Assembly: GCF_003955735.1 (NCBI RefSeq)
Contig: NZ_CP034464.1
Span: 2,232,001 to 2,296,000, forward strand
DNA from: Undibacterium parvum
GTDB taxonomy: Bacteria > Pseudomonadota > Gammaproteobacteria > Burkholderiales > Burkholderiaceae_D
Reading direction: 5' to 3'
Length of the DNA: 64,000 bases
The position numbers were made by a program, and so were the translations under genes. This document shows positions 9,584 to 19,200 of the stretch, one piece after another; positions within the stretch are counted from its first letter, which is position 1, and each line of letters starts with the position of its first letter. A model generated the notes under the pieces. It saw only the letters and a program-made list of their open reading frames with translations, did no database searches and was not told the origin of the DNA.

Positions 9584-9832
9584 TATGATTCCTTATTGAG
9601 TCTTCAATCGGAACAGAAAATGGCCGTGCATGAGCGCTGAAGCCTGCGGCCAGTGTGTCTAAAAAGCTAATTTAGAGCCTCATTATTGGTAAAAATGTAA
9701 TTTATTGCAATGTTTCTTTGGTAATCCTTTGCTAATCATTTGCGAGTTTATATTTGCTATGCATAGTTGCAATAAAATCGAGTATGCTTACTCTGATAAG
9801 TGCATTTAGGCATCTGGTTTTTGAAAGTTTTC

Positions 9833-11203
9833 ATGAAATTAAAGCAGCTCTTGATCTTGTTAGTGTGCCTGCCATCGCTGCTGATGGCGGCCGATGCCGT
9901 CCCCGAGCTACCCGCCACCAGCGAAGCGGATGCCGCCTTGGAGAGCATCCCGCTGGCGCCGCCTTCTTCGGCCGCGCAAAAACTGTATTCCGCAGCGAAG
10001 AACGATCTTTTGCAAATCCGCGTCTTGCTCAAAAGCGGGCGTACCCAGGCCTCGGTAGGTTCGGGGTTTTTAATTGGTAGTAGCGATTTGGTGGTGACCA
10101 ATTACCATGTGATGTCGCAAATTGCGCTAGAGCCTGAGGTGTATGTTGGCGAGTTCGTCGATACCAATGGCCAGCGCGGTGATGTCGAATTGTTGGCGGT
10201 GGATGTGCTGCATGATCTGGCTGTGGTACGAGTGAGTCGCAAAGGCACTGGATTTTTCAAGGTGCCAGAATTGCCTGCCAAATTATTTGCTCTGACGCAG
10301 GGTCAATATTTGTATTCGTTGGGGAATCCTCTCGATCTTGGCTTCGCCATTTCTGAAGGTTCGTACAACGGCATCATAGGCCGGGCTTTTTATGATCAGT
10401 TCATGTTTACCGGCCCTATCAATTCTGGTATGAGTGGTGGGCCGAATATCACCGCCGAAGGCAAGATCGCCGGGGTGAATGTTTCTAAGCGCCTCGATGG
10501 CGAACTGGTGAGTTTTTTGGTGCCAGCGCGTTTCGTGGTCGAGCTGCTCAATAAAGTGGCGGCACAAGCTGAACAAAAAAAGAAAACGGCGAAAGACTTT
10601 AATGCCGAAGTAGCTCAACAACTGATCGCGCATCAAAACGTCATGGTGAACAAATTACTCGAAACGCCTTTGACGCTCAAAGCGCTGGGACCGTATCGGG
10701 TGCCGGTCAGGGAATCTGAGCAGGTCCGTTGCTGGGGGCGCTCCAATGCTAAACCCGAGGCGCCGTTTGAAGTCGATCAAATGAATTGCCAGATGGAGTC
10801 GGCGATCTATGTTTCGGCCTTGATGCAGACCGGGAATATTGCGATACGGCATACCTTTACCCGTAGCGAAAAACTCGATGCGCTGCGTTTTTCTCATCTG
10901 ATCAGCAATAGTTTTAAAAATCAAGTTCCGGCCGGGAATAAAGATCAGCGCCTGACAGCGGCAAGTTGTACTGAAGACTTCGTAAAGAATCCAAGTTTGC
11001 CCTTACGCGCTGTGTTGTGCGTGCGCGCTTATAGAAAATTTTCTGGGCTGTATGATTTTGCCCTATTCACCGCCAGCACTGACCAGAGTCGCATGAGCCT
11101 GCAAAGCCGTATCGATGCGCGCGGGGTCTCGTATGAAAATGGGATGCGGCTATCGCGCCTATTCCTGAACTCTATCAGCATCAACAAAGTGAGCAAGCCA
11201 TGA
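9833..11203 (+). CDS. secreted/periplasmic trypsin-like serine protease
   Basis: A 456-residue S1-type protease with a signal peptide ending near LLMAAD. The triad is readable: His92 in VVTNYHV, Asp128 in LHDLAVV, and Ser201 in NSGMSGGPN, close to the HtrA arrangement. No PDZ domain is evident. The C-terminal 240 residues form a different domain with several cysteines. I start at 9833 because that ATG gives a canonical signal sequence; an upstream in-frame ATG at 9800 would add 11 residues. The stop overlaps the FHA gene start (ATGA), so protease and FHA protein are translationally coupled. Confidence 0.85.
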   Translation: MKLKQLLILLVCLPSLLMAADAVPELPATSEADAALESIPLAPPSSAAQKLYSAAKNDLLQIRVLLKSGRTQASVGSGFLIGSSDLVVTNYHVMSQIALEPEVYVGEFVDTNGQRGDVELLAVDVLHDLAVVRVSRKGTGFFKVPELPAKLFALTQGQYLYSLGNPLDLGFAISEGSYNGIIGRAFYDQFMFTGPINSGMSGGPNITAEGKIAGVNVSKRLDGELVSFLVPARFVVELLNKVAAQAEQKKKTAKDFNAEVAQQLIAHQNVMVNKLLETPLTLKALGPYRVPVRESEQVRCWGRSNAKPEAPFEVDQMNCQMESAIYVSALMQTGNIAIRHTFTRSEKLDALRFSHLISNSFKNQVPAGNKDQRLTAASCTEDFVKNPSLPLRAVLCVRAYRKFSGLYDFALFTASTDQSRMSLQSRIDARGVSYENGMRLSRLFLNSISINKVSKP

Positions 11204-12180
11204 AGTCCGCTTACTACATAGAAATTCTCTCGCGCAATGGCGAGGTGCAGCAGCGCCACGGTCTGAGTGGTTTGCCGATACGTCTGGGGCGCGCTTACGA
11301 CAATGATTTTATTCTCGATGATGTACATACTGCGGCGCATCACGCGGTGGTCGATCTCGATCCGCAAGGGCAACTGTGCCTGATCGATTTGGGTAGCCGC
11401 AATGGTCTGGTCTACAAGGGTAAACGCCACACATTGTTGAGCATCGATGGCAATGCAGTGGTGCGTCTGGGGCAAACCAATGTGCGTCTGCGTTCTGCCG
11501 ATTTTCAGGTCGAGCAAGAAGCTTTCGACACGAATAATTATGCCTGGGAAGGATTGCCACCGGCCTTGACCGGCCTGCTGATGATCTGCATCCTAGGTCT
11601 GTTTGGCACCTGGTTATCCGATACCGATAAATTTGCGCCGATACGCTATCTGATTGCCTTAGCGCCAGTACTGGCGACTGGCTTGGTGTGGAGCGGCATG
11701 TGGGCTTTTGCCAACCGCCTGTTTGGTGGCCACGCACGCTTTGGTCGTCATCTGTTTATCGCTGCCTGCGGTCTAATGCTCGCTGAACTTTGGAGTTTTA
11801 GCAGTGCGCTGCTGGCCTTCGCTTTTTCATGGGAGGTTTTGACACGTTACGGCAGCCATATGTTTGTCGCGATTGCGGGCGCTACTTTGTATTTTCATTT
11901 GCTCACCATCAAGCCGCGCCCGAGCCGACGGCTACTGATCACGGTCGTATTTTTGTCGGGGCTAGGATCGGCTCTGGTGTTGATGCTGAACCATCAGCGG
12001 TATGGCCGCATGGCAGACGAGTTTTACATGAATGATTTGTTTTCTCCGGCGCTACGCGTCAGCAATAATCATAGTGTCGATGGGTTTATGCTGAAGGCCG
12101 ATAAACTCAAGGCTGGAGTCGATAAGGGGCGTAAAAAAGCTGCAGATAATATTGGTGGCGAGAGTGATGACACAGAGTGA
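11200..12180 (+). CDS. FHA-domain membrane protein
   Basis: A 326-residue protein. Residues ~20-100 form a forkhead-associated domain: RLGRAYDNDFILDD, then AHHAVVDLD and DLGSRNGLVYKGKR, including the usual Arg, His and SRNG core. FHA domains bind phosphothreonine peptides. Residues ~125-260 contain five or six hydrophobic helices, so the FHA domain probably faces the cytoplasm. The last 60 residues are charged. Its ATG overlaps the stop of the upstream serine protease. The pair suggests a phospho-signal on the inner face controlling proteolysis outside, but no kinase gene is adjacent. Confidence 0.85.
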   Translation: MKSAYYIEILSRNGEVQQRHGLSGLPIRLGRAYDNDFILDDVHTAAHHAVVDLDPQGQLCLIDLGSRNGLVYKGKRHTLLSIDGNAVVRLGQTNVRLRSADFQVEQEAFDTNNYAWEGLPPALTGLLMICILGLFGTWLSDTDKFAPIRYLIALAPVLATGLVWSGMWAFANRLFGGHARFGRHLFIAACGLMLAELWSFSSALLAFAFSWEVLTRYGSHMFVAIAGATLYFHLLTIKPRPSRRLLITVVFLSGLGSALVLMLNHQRYGRMADEFYMNDLFSPALRVSNNHSVDGFMLKADKLKAGVDKGRKKAADNIGGESDDTE

Positions 12181-12287
12181 CGTCAAATAATTGCCATTTC
12201 AGCCAAACTAATTTAGCTGAGTTAAGATGGTGATTCAGGCGTATGCCTGCCCTCAATTTAACGCTAAGAACTTAATAAGGCTGAACC

Positions 12288-12896
12288 ATGAAACTATATT
12301 ATTCTGCTGGCGCTTGTTCATTGTCACCGCATATCGTCTTGGAAGAAGCGGGTCTGAAGTATGAGGCGATCTCGGCACCGACCAAGACCCATCAACTGCC
12401 GGACGGCAGCGATTATTACAAAATTAATCCACTAGGCTATGTGCCCTTACTGGTGCTGGATGACGGCAGACAATTGCGTGAAGGCCCGGCCATCGTCCAA
12501 TACATCGCCGACCAGGTACCGGATAAACATCTGGCCCCCGCCAACGGCACTTTTGAACGCTCCAAATTACAAGAGTGGTTAAACTTCATAGGCACCGAAA
12601 TACATAAGGGTTTCAGCCCGCTGTTTAACCCCGCTACACCGGCTGATTACAAGCCTATGGTGCTGAGCAGATTGGCCGAGCGCTTGAAGTTTACCGATGG
12701 TGAGTTGGCAGGTAAACAATATCTGATGGGCGACACATTTACAGTGGCTGACGCGTATCTGTTTACCGTGACCAACTGGGCGCAATTCGTCGGTCTGGAT
12801 ATATCGGGCTTGAGCAATTTGCTGGCCTTCCGCGCCCGCGTGGCAGCTCGCCCGGCAGTGGTAGCGGCGATGACGGCAGAAGGCTTATTGAAGTAA
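12288..12896 (+). CDS. gstA: glutathione S-transferase, beta class
   Basis: A 202-residue cytosolic enzyme. The N-terminal thioredoxin-like half begins MKLYYSAGACSLSPHIVLEE, carrying the beta-class Cys10, and continues to NPLGYVPLLVLDDG and REGPAIVQYIAD, the glutathione-binding turn. The all-helical C-terminal half holds YLMGDTFTVADAYLFTV, the conserved N-capping motif. It conjugates glutathione to electrophiles. A Shine-Dalgarno AAGG precedes the start. Monocistronic. Confidence 0.92.
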   Translation: MKLYYSAGACSLSPHIVLEEAGLKYEAISAPTKTHQLPDGSDYYKINPLGYVPLLVLDDGRQLREGPAIVQYIADQVPDKHLAPANGTFERSKLQEWLNFIGTEIHKGFSPLFNPATPADYKPMVLSRLAERLKFTDGELAGKQYLMGDTFTVADAYLFTVTNWAQFVGLDISGLSNLLAFRARVAARPAVVAAMTAEGLLK

Positions 12897-12967
12897 GTGT
12901 AGCGCACGGGTTGCTACCGGTTTTAACTGACCGCAACCCGCAACCCGCCTCGGATTCAAATTAAGAA

Positions 12968-13345
12968 ATGCATAATTACAGTAGTACCACCGTCTTATTA
13001 ATGGCGATACCGGAGCTGAAAGAGATAGCGCCGCGGCACTATGAGGAAATTCTTGATCAGGCAAAACAAGATCGTTCCGCCATCCCATGGAGCCGTTTCA
13101 GTGCATTGGCGCTAGGCTGCGCCGCCTTATATTTTTGGTTCCAATTCGGGAGCGGACGACATTTGCAAGACGAATCAATCTGGTCTGCCATCTTCATCAA
13201 TCTGGGACTCATTTACGTCTTCGACGGTATCGTAGAATATTGCATGCTCAGGATGCTCAGAGATAAAGTGCTGGCGCAATTAGCCAAAGCGCCCCAGAGC
13301 GAGGCACAATGTGGATGCGCCTTCTGGCAGCAAAATGGCTTGTAA
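12968..13345 (+). CDS. small hypothetical membrane protein
   Basis: A 125-residue protein I do not recognise. Residues ~1-45 are polar (IPELKEIAPRHYEEILDQAK). Two hydrophobic segments follow (FSALALGCAALYFWFQFG and IWSAIFINLGLIYVFDGIV), and the tail is a short basic/cysteine-containing stretch. This predicts an inner-membrane hairpin with both ends in the cytoplasm. An ATG at 13001 (MAIPELKEI) is an alternative start; neither has a good ribosome site. It ends exactly at a terminator hairpin, which supports it being a real gene. Confidence 0.6.
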   Translation: MHNYSSTTVLLMAIPELKEIAPRHYEEILDQAKQDRSAIPWSRFSALALGCAALYFWFQFGSGRHLQDESIWSAIFINLGLIYVFDGIVEYCMLRMLRDKVLAQLAKAPQSEAQCGCAFWQQNGL

Positions 13346-13378
13346 GGCGCATGGATATTGCGCCTGCCTTTTTAATTT
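13345..13378 (+). terminator. rho-independent terminator after the small membrane protein
   Basis: A 7-bp perfect stem, AGGCGCA at 13345-13351 and TGCGCCT at 13359-13365, followed by GCCTTTTTAATTTT. The loop and right arm resemble half of the dispersed palindrome family at 28800-28867 (ATGGATATTGCGC), so the terminator may derive from such a repeat. Confidence 0.7.
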
Positions 13379-13380
13379 TC

Positions 13381-14079
13381 TTAAATTTTAATCCCGAATA
13401 GGCGCTGCAAGGCCTTAGCGCCTGGCTGACTAATCCCCAGTGCGCGGCTGTCCAGATCGCGTTCTAGCCAGCCGCGTTGCAGCAACAGAGCGAGCAAGGC
13501 GGCGCCTAAAGCACCACCCAGATGCGGTCTACGCTCGCTCCAATCCAGGCAGGAGCAGGCGAAGCGTCGTCGCAATTTCAACGTGGCGCTGACATCGACA
13601 CCGATCTCTTGCAAGCCACTGACGCCAGCTGCACTCAAGGTATAGGCCGGGTCGTCGGATGCGCTAGTCAGTAACCAGCCGCGCTCCATCATGCAGTCGT
13701 GAATCTGCACCGCAACAGTACCCGCCATATGGTCGTAGCAAGTACGCGCGCGTCGCAATCTACTCGGTGTATTCGGTACAAACTTGGCTTTGGGGACGCC
13801 CGCCAAAGACAGTAAGGCTTCTAGCGCGACGGCCACTTGGCTGCTGGCCAACTGATAGTAGCGATGCTTGCCCTGCGCCATCAGCTTGACCAGGTTTTGT
13901 TGCTTGAGTTTCGCTAAATGCACGCTGGTGGTCGAGGGGCTGACCTCAGCCACCACCGCTAATTCGGTGCTGGTTCTGGCGTGCCCATCCATCAGGCAGC
14001 ATAGGATGCGGGCGCGCGCCGGTTCGGCGATGGCGGCGGCCAGTTGGGACAGTTGGGTGTCAGCGTAGTCTGCATGCAT
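13381..14079 (-). CDS. ArsR-family winged-helix transcriptional regulator
   Basis: A helix-turn-helix regulator of about 232 residues. The N-terminal ArsR-type domain reads LSQLAAAIAEPARARILCCLMDG, then the recognition helix region SPSTTSVHLAKLKQQNLVKLMAQGKHRYY. The C-terminal ~130 residues form a second domain with several Cys (RRRFACSCLDWSERRPHLGG). This matches a longer ArsR subclass seen beside oxidoreductases rather than the ~100-residue metal sensors. The frame stays open to an ATG at 14133, which would leave only 23 bp to the P450 start; the ATG at 14079 is the conservative choice. Its divergent position suggests it controls the P450 operon. Confidence 0.8.
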   Translation of the reverse strand: MHADYADTQLSQLAAAIAEPARARILCCLMDGHARTSTELAVVAEVSPSTTSVHLAKLKQQNLVKLMAQGKHRYYQLASSQVAVALEALLSLAGVPKAKFVPNTPSRLRRARTCYDHMAGTVAVQIHDCMMERGWLLTSASDDPAYTLSAAGVSGLQEIGVDVSATLKLRRRFACSCLDWSERRPHLGGALGAALLALLLQRGWLERDLDSRALGISQPGAKALQRLFGIKI

Positions 14080-14156
14080 AGTTTGATGGTAAGCGAATTG
14101 TCGCAGGCGATCAAGCGCTACACTGCGTTCCATACTTTACTTCTTAAGCACACAAA

Positions 14157-15353
14157 ATGTTTCCATCAAACCCAGTCGCCGCGGTCTGCCATTCTGATCC
14201 TTATCCCTATTACCGCAGTCTGCGGGTTGGCCCAGCCTTGCAATTTGATACTGAACTCAAGCTCTGGGTCGCCAGCAGTGCGGCCGTAGTGCGGCAAGTA
14301 CTGGAGCATCCAGCATGCGTGGTGAGACCAGCGGGCGAGCCTGTGCCACTCGCCATCGCTGCCACTAGCGCTGGGCAAGTCTTTGGCCGTCTGGTCAGAA
14401 TGAATGAAGGCCGTGCCCATAGCACGCCTAAGCTGGTCTTAGCGCAAGCCTTGGCCTCGCTAACACCGGAGCAGATCGCCGCCAGAACCAGTTATTTTTC
14501 AAACTTGCTGGCACAGCAGCATGGCCTGCCAACTGCCGCGGGCATCAATGCCTGGATGTTCGAGTTGCCAGTGTATGTGGTGGCTGATTTGCTCGGCTTT
14601 GCCGAAACGGAGTTGTCGCAATTGGCCATATGGATGGGCGATTTTGTGCGTTGCCTGTCGCCTTTGAGTCGTGCCGAACAACTGGCTAGCGCCGGCCTTG
14701 CCGCACAGTCTCTGCTAGCGCGTTTCGGTGAATTGTTGGCCGCCACGTCGACTAGCGAAAATAGTTTAGTCAGCCGGATACAGCAAGCAGCGCGGCAAGT
14801 TGGCTGGCAAAATCAGGATGCGATACTCGCCAACCTGATCGGCCTGTTGTCGCAAACCTATGAGGCAACAGCCGGTTTAATCGCAAATAGTCTGGTGGCC
14901 TTGCTGAGCCAAAACGGCTTGCAGCAGCAGATGCGCGACACGCCTGAGCAAATCGCGGCAATGCTGCAAGAAGTTTGCCGTTATGATCCACCGGTACAAA
15001 ACACCCGTCGCTTCGTGGTGCAGACCTGCAGCATCGCCGGAGTCGAACTCCAGCCTGGTGACGCCATTCTGCTGGTGTTGGCGGCGGCCAGCAGAGACGA
15101 GAGTGACTTCCCAAATGCCGATGAATTTAGTCTGGATCGTCCTGCGCATACTCTGCTAGGTTTTAGTCACGGCCGCCACCTTTGTCCGGGACAAACTCTG
15201 GCCCTGGGCATAGGCACAGCGGCGTTGCAAAGCTTGCTGGCGCTGACTATCGGTTTAGATCCAACACAATTGCAATGGACGTATCGCCCCTCGCTGAATG
15301 GCCGTTTGCCGCTGTTTCAGCAAATTTCTCCTACCCTCACAGAAAGTCACTAA
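14157..15353 (+). CDS. cytochrome P450
   Basis: A 398-residue soluble bacterial P450. The haem-thiolate loop reads FSHGRHLCPGQTLALG, matching F-x-x-G-x-x-x-C-x-G. The K-helix ExxR is EVCR in LQEVCRYDPPVQNTRRFV. The I-helix is atypical: LLSQTYEATAGLIANSL replaces the usual A-G-x-D/E-T-T, so the oxygen-activating acid/threonine pair is displaced. It needs ferredoxin-type electron donors, which are not encoded nearby. The gene is 1 nt from the ABM monooxygenase downstream and divergent from the ArsR regulator. The substrate is unknown. Confidence 0.9.
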   Translation: MFPSNPVAAVCHSDPYPYYRSLRVGPALQFDTELKLWVASSAAVVRQVLEHPACVVRPAGEPVPLAIAATSAGQVFGRLVRMNEGRAHSTPKLVLAQALASLTPEQIAARTSYFSNLLAQQHGLPTAAGINAWMFELPVYVVADLLGFAETELSQLAIWMGDFVRCLSPLSRAEQLASAGLAAQSLLARFGELLAATSTSENSLVSRIQQAARQVGWQNQDAILANLIGLLSQTYEATAGLIANSLVALLSQNGLQQQMRDTPEQIAAMLQEVCRYDPPVQNTRRFVVQTCSIAGVELQPGDAILLVLAAASRDESDFPNADEFSLDRPAHTLLGFSHGRHLCPGQTLALGIGTAALQSLLALTIGLDPTQLQWTYRPSLNGRLPLFQQISPTLTESH

Positions 15354-15354
15354 G

Positions 15355-15699
15355 ATGATCGCCGTTATTTTTGAAGTACTGCCGCATGCGGCATCCAAGC
15401 AAGCCTATCTGGATATCGCCGCTTCGCTCGCACCTAGCCTCAAGCAGATGGATGGCTTTATCTCGATAGAGCGTTTTCAGAGTCTGAGTAATTCACAAAA
15501 AATTCTTTCGCTGTCGTTCTGGCGCGATGAAGCGGCGGTGGCCGGCTGGCGCAAGCACGAGGCCCATAGAGAAGCGCAAAGTCAGGGCCGCAACGTGGTG
15601 TTTGAGGATTACCGCCTGCGTATCGCCGGCGTGATCCGCGATTACGGCATGACAGAGCGCGCGCAAGCGCCAAGCGATAGCCGCAGCGTGCATGGCTGA
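15355..15699 (+). CDS. antibiotic biosynthesis monooxygenase (ABM) domain protein
   Basis: A 114-residue ferredoxin-like fold protein of the ABM family. It starts MIAVIFEVLPHAASKQAY, has the central MDGFISIERFQSL, and then ILSLSFWRDEAAVAGWRKH. These small dimeric enzymes are cofactor-free monooxygenases or haem/quinone handlers. The start follows the P450 stop by a single base, so the two are co-translated. The last 163 bp (15537-15699) recur at 27028-27190, on the far side of the two-partner secretion locus. Confidence 0.88.
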   Translation: MIAVIFEVLPHAASKQAYLDIAASLAPSLKQMDGFISIERFQSLSNSQKILSLSFWRDEAAVAGWRKHEAHREAQSQGRNVVFEDYRLRIAGVIRDYGMTERAQAPSDSRSVHG

Positions 15700-15758
15700 T
15701 ACTCTTTGGTATTGGCAAGCGGTGCTGCGCTGCCAGCTTGATGCCGGAGTAAGCCGCT

Positions 15759-15831
15759 AAAAAAAATCCGGACTGTTCTGGCTGGCCACTCATACGCTGA
15801 TGAATGGTTTGCCAAAATAGTCCGGATTTGG
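15759..15831. terminator. long hairpin, probable bidirectional terminator of the P450-ABM operon and tpsA
   Basis: A long imperfect stem. AATCCGGACT (15766-15775) pairs exactly with 15819-15828, and the inner part continues with TGGC/GCCA pairing. An A run precedes it, giving a T run on the minus strand. It lies only 57 bp beyond the distal stop at 15888, which supports the adhesin message running to 15888 rather than stopping at 16169. Confidence 0.7.
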
Positions 15832-15887
15832 AACGCAGTGTCGTGATGCTGACCTTACGTTCCGGGAGCGCCGTTTAACGCTGGCGG

Positions 15888-16219
15888 TTATTGCTGAGTC
15901 GCCGCATTGGGCGGCGTGGCGGCTGCGGCTGCTGGCGCGACATCCTTCGCCTGGCTTTCGGCAGGCTTGTTGTCTAGCTTGGCAGTTGGTTTAGCTTCGC
16001 TCTTGACTGCCGGCTTAGCGGCCGTTTTCTGTCCCATTGCCTTATCGAGTTTGGCTTTGTCTGCCTTGAGCTGATTGATCTGTGCCTTGCGCTGTTCTGC
16101 AGTCACAGGCTTGTCAGCGGCTTGTGGCTTGGTTTCCTTGGCCTGATCAGGTTTGGCGTTATCGACCTTTAACTGATTGTTTCCGCTGTCATTGCCAGGC
16201 GCAGCTTTGCCGGACTCAG
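15888..16219 (-). other. out-of-frame C-terminal tail of the TpsA adhesin
   Basis: If one extra base is present in the G7 tract at 16220-16226 (C7 on the plus strand), translation of the adhesin runs on without interruption to a TAA at 15888. That adds about 110 residues. The tail repeats the unit preceding it: KAQINQLKADKAKLDKAM here against KASTEQLKADQGKLNQAM in the main frame, each followed by a KPAVKS-E/Q-A segment. It ends in an Ala/Pro-rich stretch. The homology shows the tail belongs to the adhesin gene. Whether the shift is a phase-variable state, programmed frameshifting, a fixed mutation or a sequencing error cannot be told from the window. Confidence 0.75.
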
Positions 16220-19200
16220 CCCCCCCTTGACCGCAGGCTCTGCCTGGCTCTTGACGGCAGGTTTGGCGGCGGCTTCCTGCTCGCTTTTCATGGCCTGATT
16301 AAGCTTGCCCTGGTCCGCCTTCAATTGCTCGGTACTCGCCTTGCGTTCAGCGGCAGATGGCACGGCAGGCTTGTCATTCGCCGATTTGGCGGGCAAATCG
16401 TCAGTCGTTTTGGCGCGTGGCTTGCCATCCGGTTCCGGTTTGCTGCTCTTGTTTGGCATATCATCGGTGGTCTTGGAGCCGGATTTTGGCGGTGCTTTCT
16501 TCGATTCACTTTCACCGGAGGCGCTCATTTCTATGCCTATCGCGATATCCGATTTTTCCGCCTTGATCGTGCTCAGGCGACCGTCGATTTTGCTGCCCTG
16601 CTCGCCCTTGATGGTAGCTTCCTGGCTGACGATTTCCTTGGCCTTGACGCTGACCTTGCCGGACGAGGATTGTATCGATGCCGTATCGGAATCTACCGAC
16701 TTAGCATAGGCTGCGTTGCCACCGATTTCACCGGATTTTTTGCTGCCTTCGCCGCCCGATTCTGCGCTGACACTGGCTTCAACGCCAAATGAGGTGCTGG
16801 TTTCGGTGTTTTTGGCGGCACTCAAATTAACTTTGCCGGCCGCGCTGACGGCAACGTCGCCGCTCGCTTTGATTTTGGTGCCTTCGAAGTTGGCATCTTT
16901 GCCGGCACTGATCACGATACCACCGCTACCGGCGTTGACGCTGCCGGTTTGCGCCTTGCTGCTAGAGCTGTTTTCCTGCGCATAGCCCAGACTCGCTTCG
17001 CCGCCCTTACTTTCTTTGCTGGTTGACAGTTCCAGGCTGGCATTGGCGCTCTTGCTGCTGCTTTCCTGGGTATCGCGTGCCGCTTTCATCTCTACCGTAC
17101 CACCGGCGACGATGCTGGCTTGGTTGTCGGCGTTCAGATTGGTGCCTTCAAATTTGGCATCGCCTTTGGTATTGATGATCAGGTTACCGCCGGCATTGAT
17201 GCTGCCGGTCTTGGCAGTGCTCGATTTTTCGCGGTTGTCGTTACCTTGATATTCAGCGCTCAGACTGCCGCCGACGGAACCAATCACATCAACCTTGAGT
17301 TCAGCGCTCATTTCATGCGAGCTATCGCTCTTGCTCGTGGTGTCACGTGCGGCCTGATAGTCTAAAGAGCCGGCATTGAGGGTGGTGTTACCACCGGATT
17401 CAAATTTGGCGCCTATCAGCGTAGTTTTTTCGGTCGAAGTCGAACTGATGTCGCCACCGGCTTTATAACGGCTGGTGTTGGCAGTGGTGCTGCTTTCGCT
17501 TTCGCCCTTGATTTCCCCTTCGTACTTGGCGCGGAAACCTGCTCCTGCACCGTTATCAGCACTGCCTTCGCCTTTTGCATCGCCGCTGGCACCGGCGCTG
17601 GCACCTGCACCTACGCCTAATTTCACGTCATGGCTGGAGGAGCTGGAGCTGGAAAATGACGAGTCGCTGGCATCGATTTCCTTGATTTCACGGGCACTCT
17701 GAGTGAAATTTTTCTTGGCATCGATTTGCGTTCCCTGATCGACGATGGTATTTGTCGCAGTGCGGCTAATGCTGCCACCAGAGCTGAAACTAGAGGTTTT
17801 TTGCGTGACGGAACCGGAAGAGCTCGATTCCTGCTCGTTCTTGTAACGCACACCGGCACTGGTATCAGCTTTGGCTTCCGCATTGCCACTGGCGCTGGCC
17901 GGATCACCGTTTAGCCTAAGTTTGCCGGCATCGGCCTGCGCACTGGCTTCGGCACTGACTTTGCCATCGATATACAGCCCGGCCGTATGCGTGGTTTTGG
18001 AACTACTTTTGAGTTCTATATCCTGCGCGGCCAGAGTCACGATGTCTTTACCACTGATATCGAGATTGCCGTCGGCATGTACATCGGCGCCAACGAAGAG
18101 CGCGGTGTTTTCTGCCGCAATTTTCATCTTGCCGCCAGACTTCAGGCTAGAGCCGCTATTGGTGAGCTTGTATTCACTGGTTTTTTCATTTTCCGTACGC
18201 GCCCCGAATGTGGTGGTGCCACCGGCTTCCGCATTTGCCTTTGCCTCGCCGGAGGCGTTCGTGCCTATCGTGCCAGCCTTGGCTTGTCCGTTGGCGCCGG
18301 CCTTGGCGGAAGCGTCACCTTCGTTGTAGATGCCGACCGAGGTGGTGGTGGTTTCGGTGTTGCTCCATGTTTCGTTGCGGCCAGCCAGTACTGCGATTTC
18401 CTTGGCTTCCAGCGTCATGTCACCGCCACTTTCCACGTTCGAACCCTGTACTGTCAGCTTGCCATCGGTTTTTGCCTTGAGGTTGCCGTTCACCTTGAAA
18501 TTCGAAGCCACGCTGGTGTTGGAGCCAGAGCGTGTCGTGCTGGTGGTGACTTCCGACAGCTTCAGATCGGAAGTGCCGCTAGCACCTGCTCCGGCATCGG
18601 CATTGGCTTCGGCGCTGGCATAGAGGTCGCCGTTTTTCTTGCTGTCACCGGTCTTGGCGCCCGATTTCTTTTCACCGGCATTATCCATTTTCAGGTAAGT
18701 CGTGGTTTCGGTACGGGTGGTGGTGCGCTCTTCGTTGAGGCCATCGAGTATGCTGATGCCTTTCTTGGCGTCAATCTCGGCATCTCCCTTGATATCGACA
18801 TTCGAGCCTTGTACCACCATTTCTTTTTCCGCCTTGATCGTGGCATTGCCGCCGACATTCAGGGTAGAGCCGAAATTTGTGCCCTTAAAGCTGTCGGTCG
18901 TGACTTTTTCCTTACCTGCCAAGCCGCCGCCTACCCCGAGACCCGAGGTAGTTTCTTCTGAATGCACGGTGGTTTTATCCTGCCGCGCTATCACGTTGAA
19001 GCTGCCGCCGGTATCGACTGCCAGATCGCCCTTGACGTCCACGCTGCTACCGGCAATCGTGGTGTCACCGCCACTCTTGATGCTGAGATTGCCGCCGCTG
19101 TTGAGTTTTGAACCCAGATTATTTTCCGTCGTTGTGGTGGTGCTGGAGCGGGTGTTATGCAGCAGATTGCCTGACGAGGAATGCGTGGTGTCGGTGGTTT

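Noticed and set aside
12897..12967. CGGGTTGC ... GCAACCCG as a terminator after gstA
   Set aside because: The arms pair but there is no T tract and the loop is long; too weak to list as a feature.
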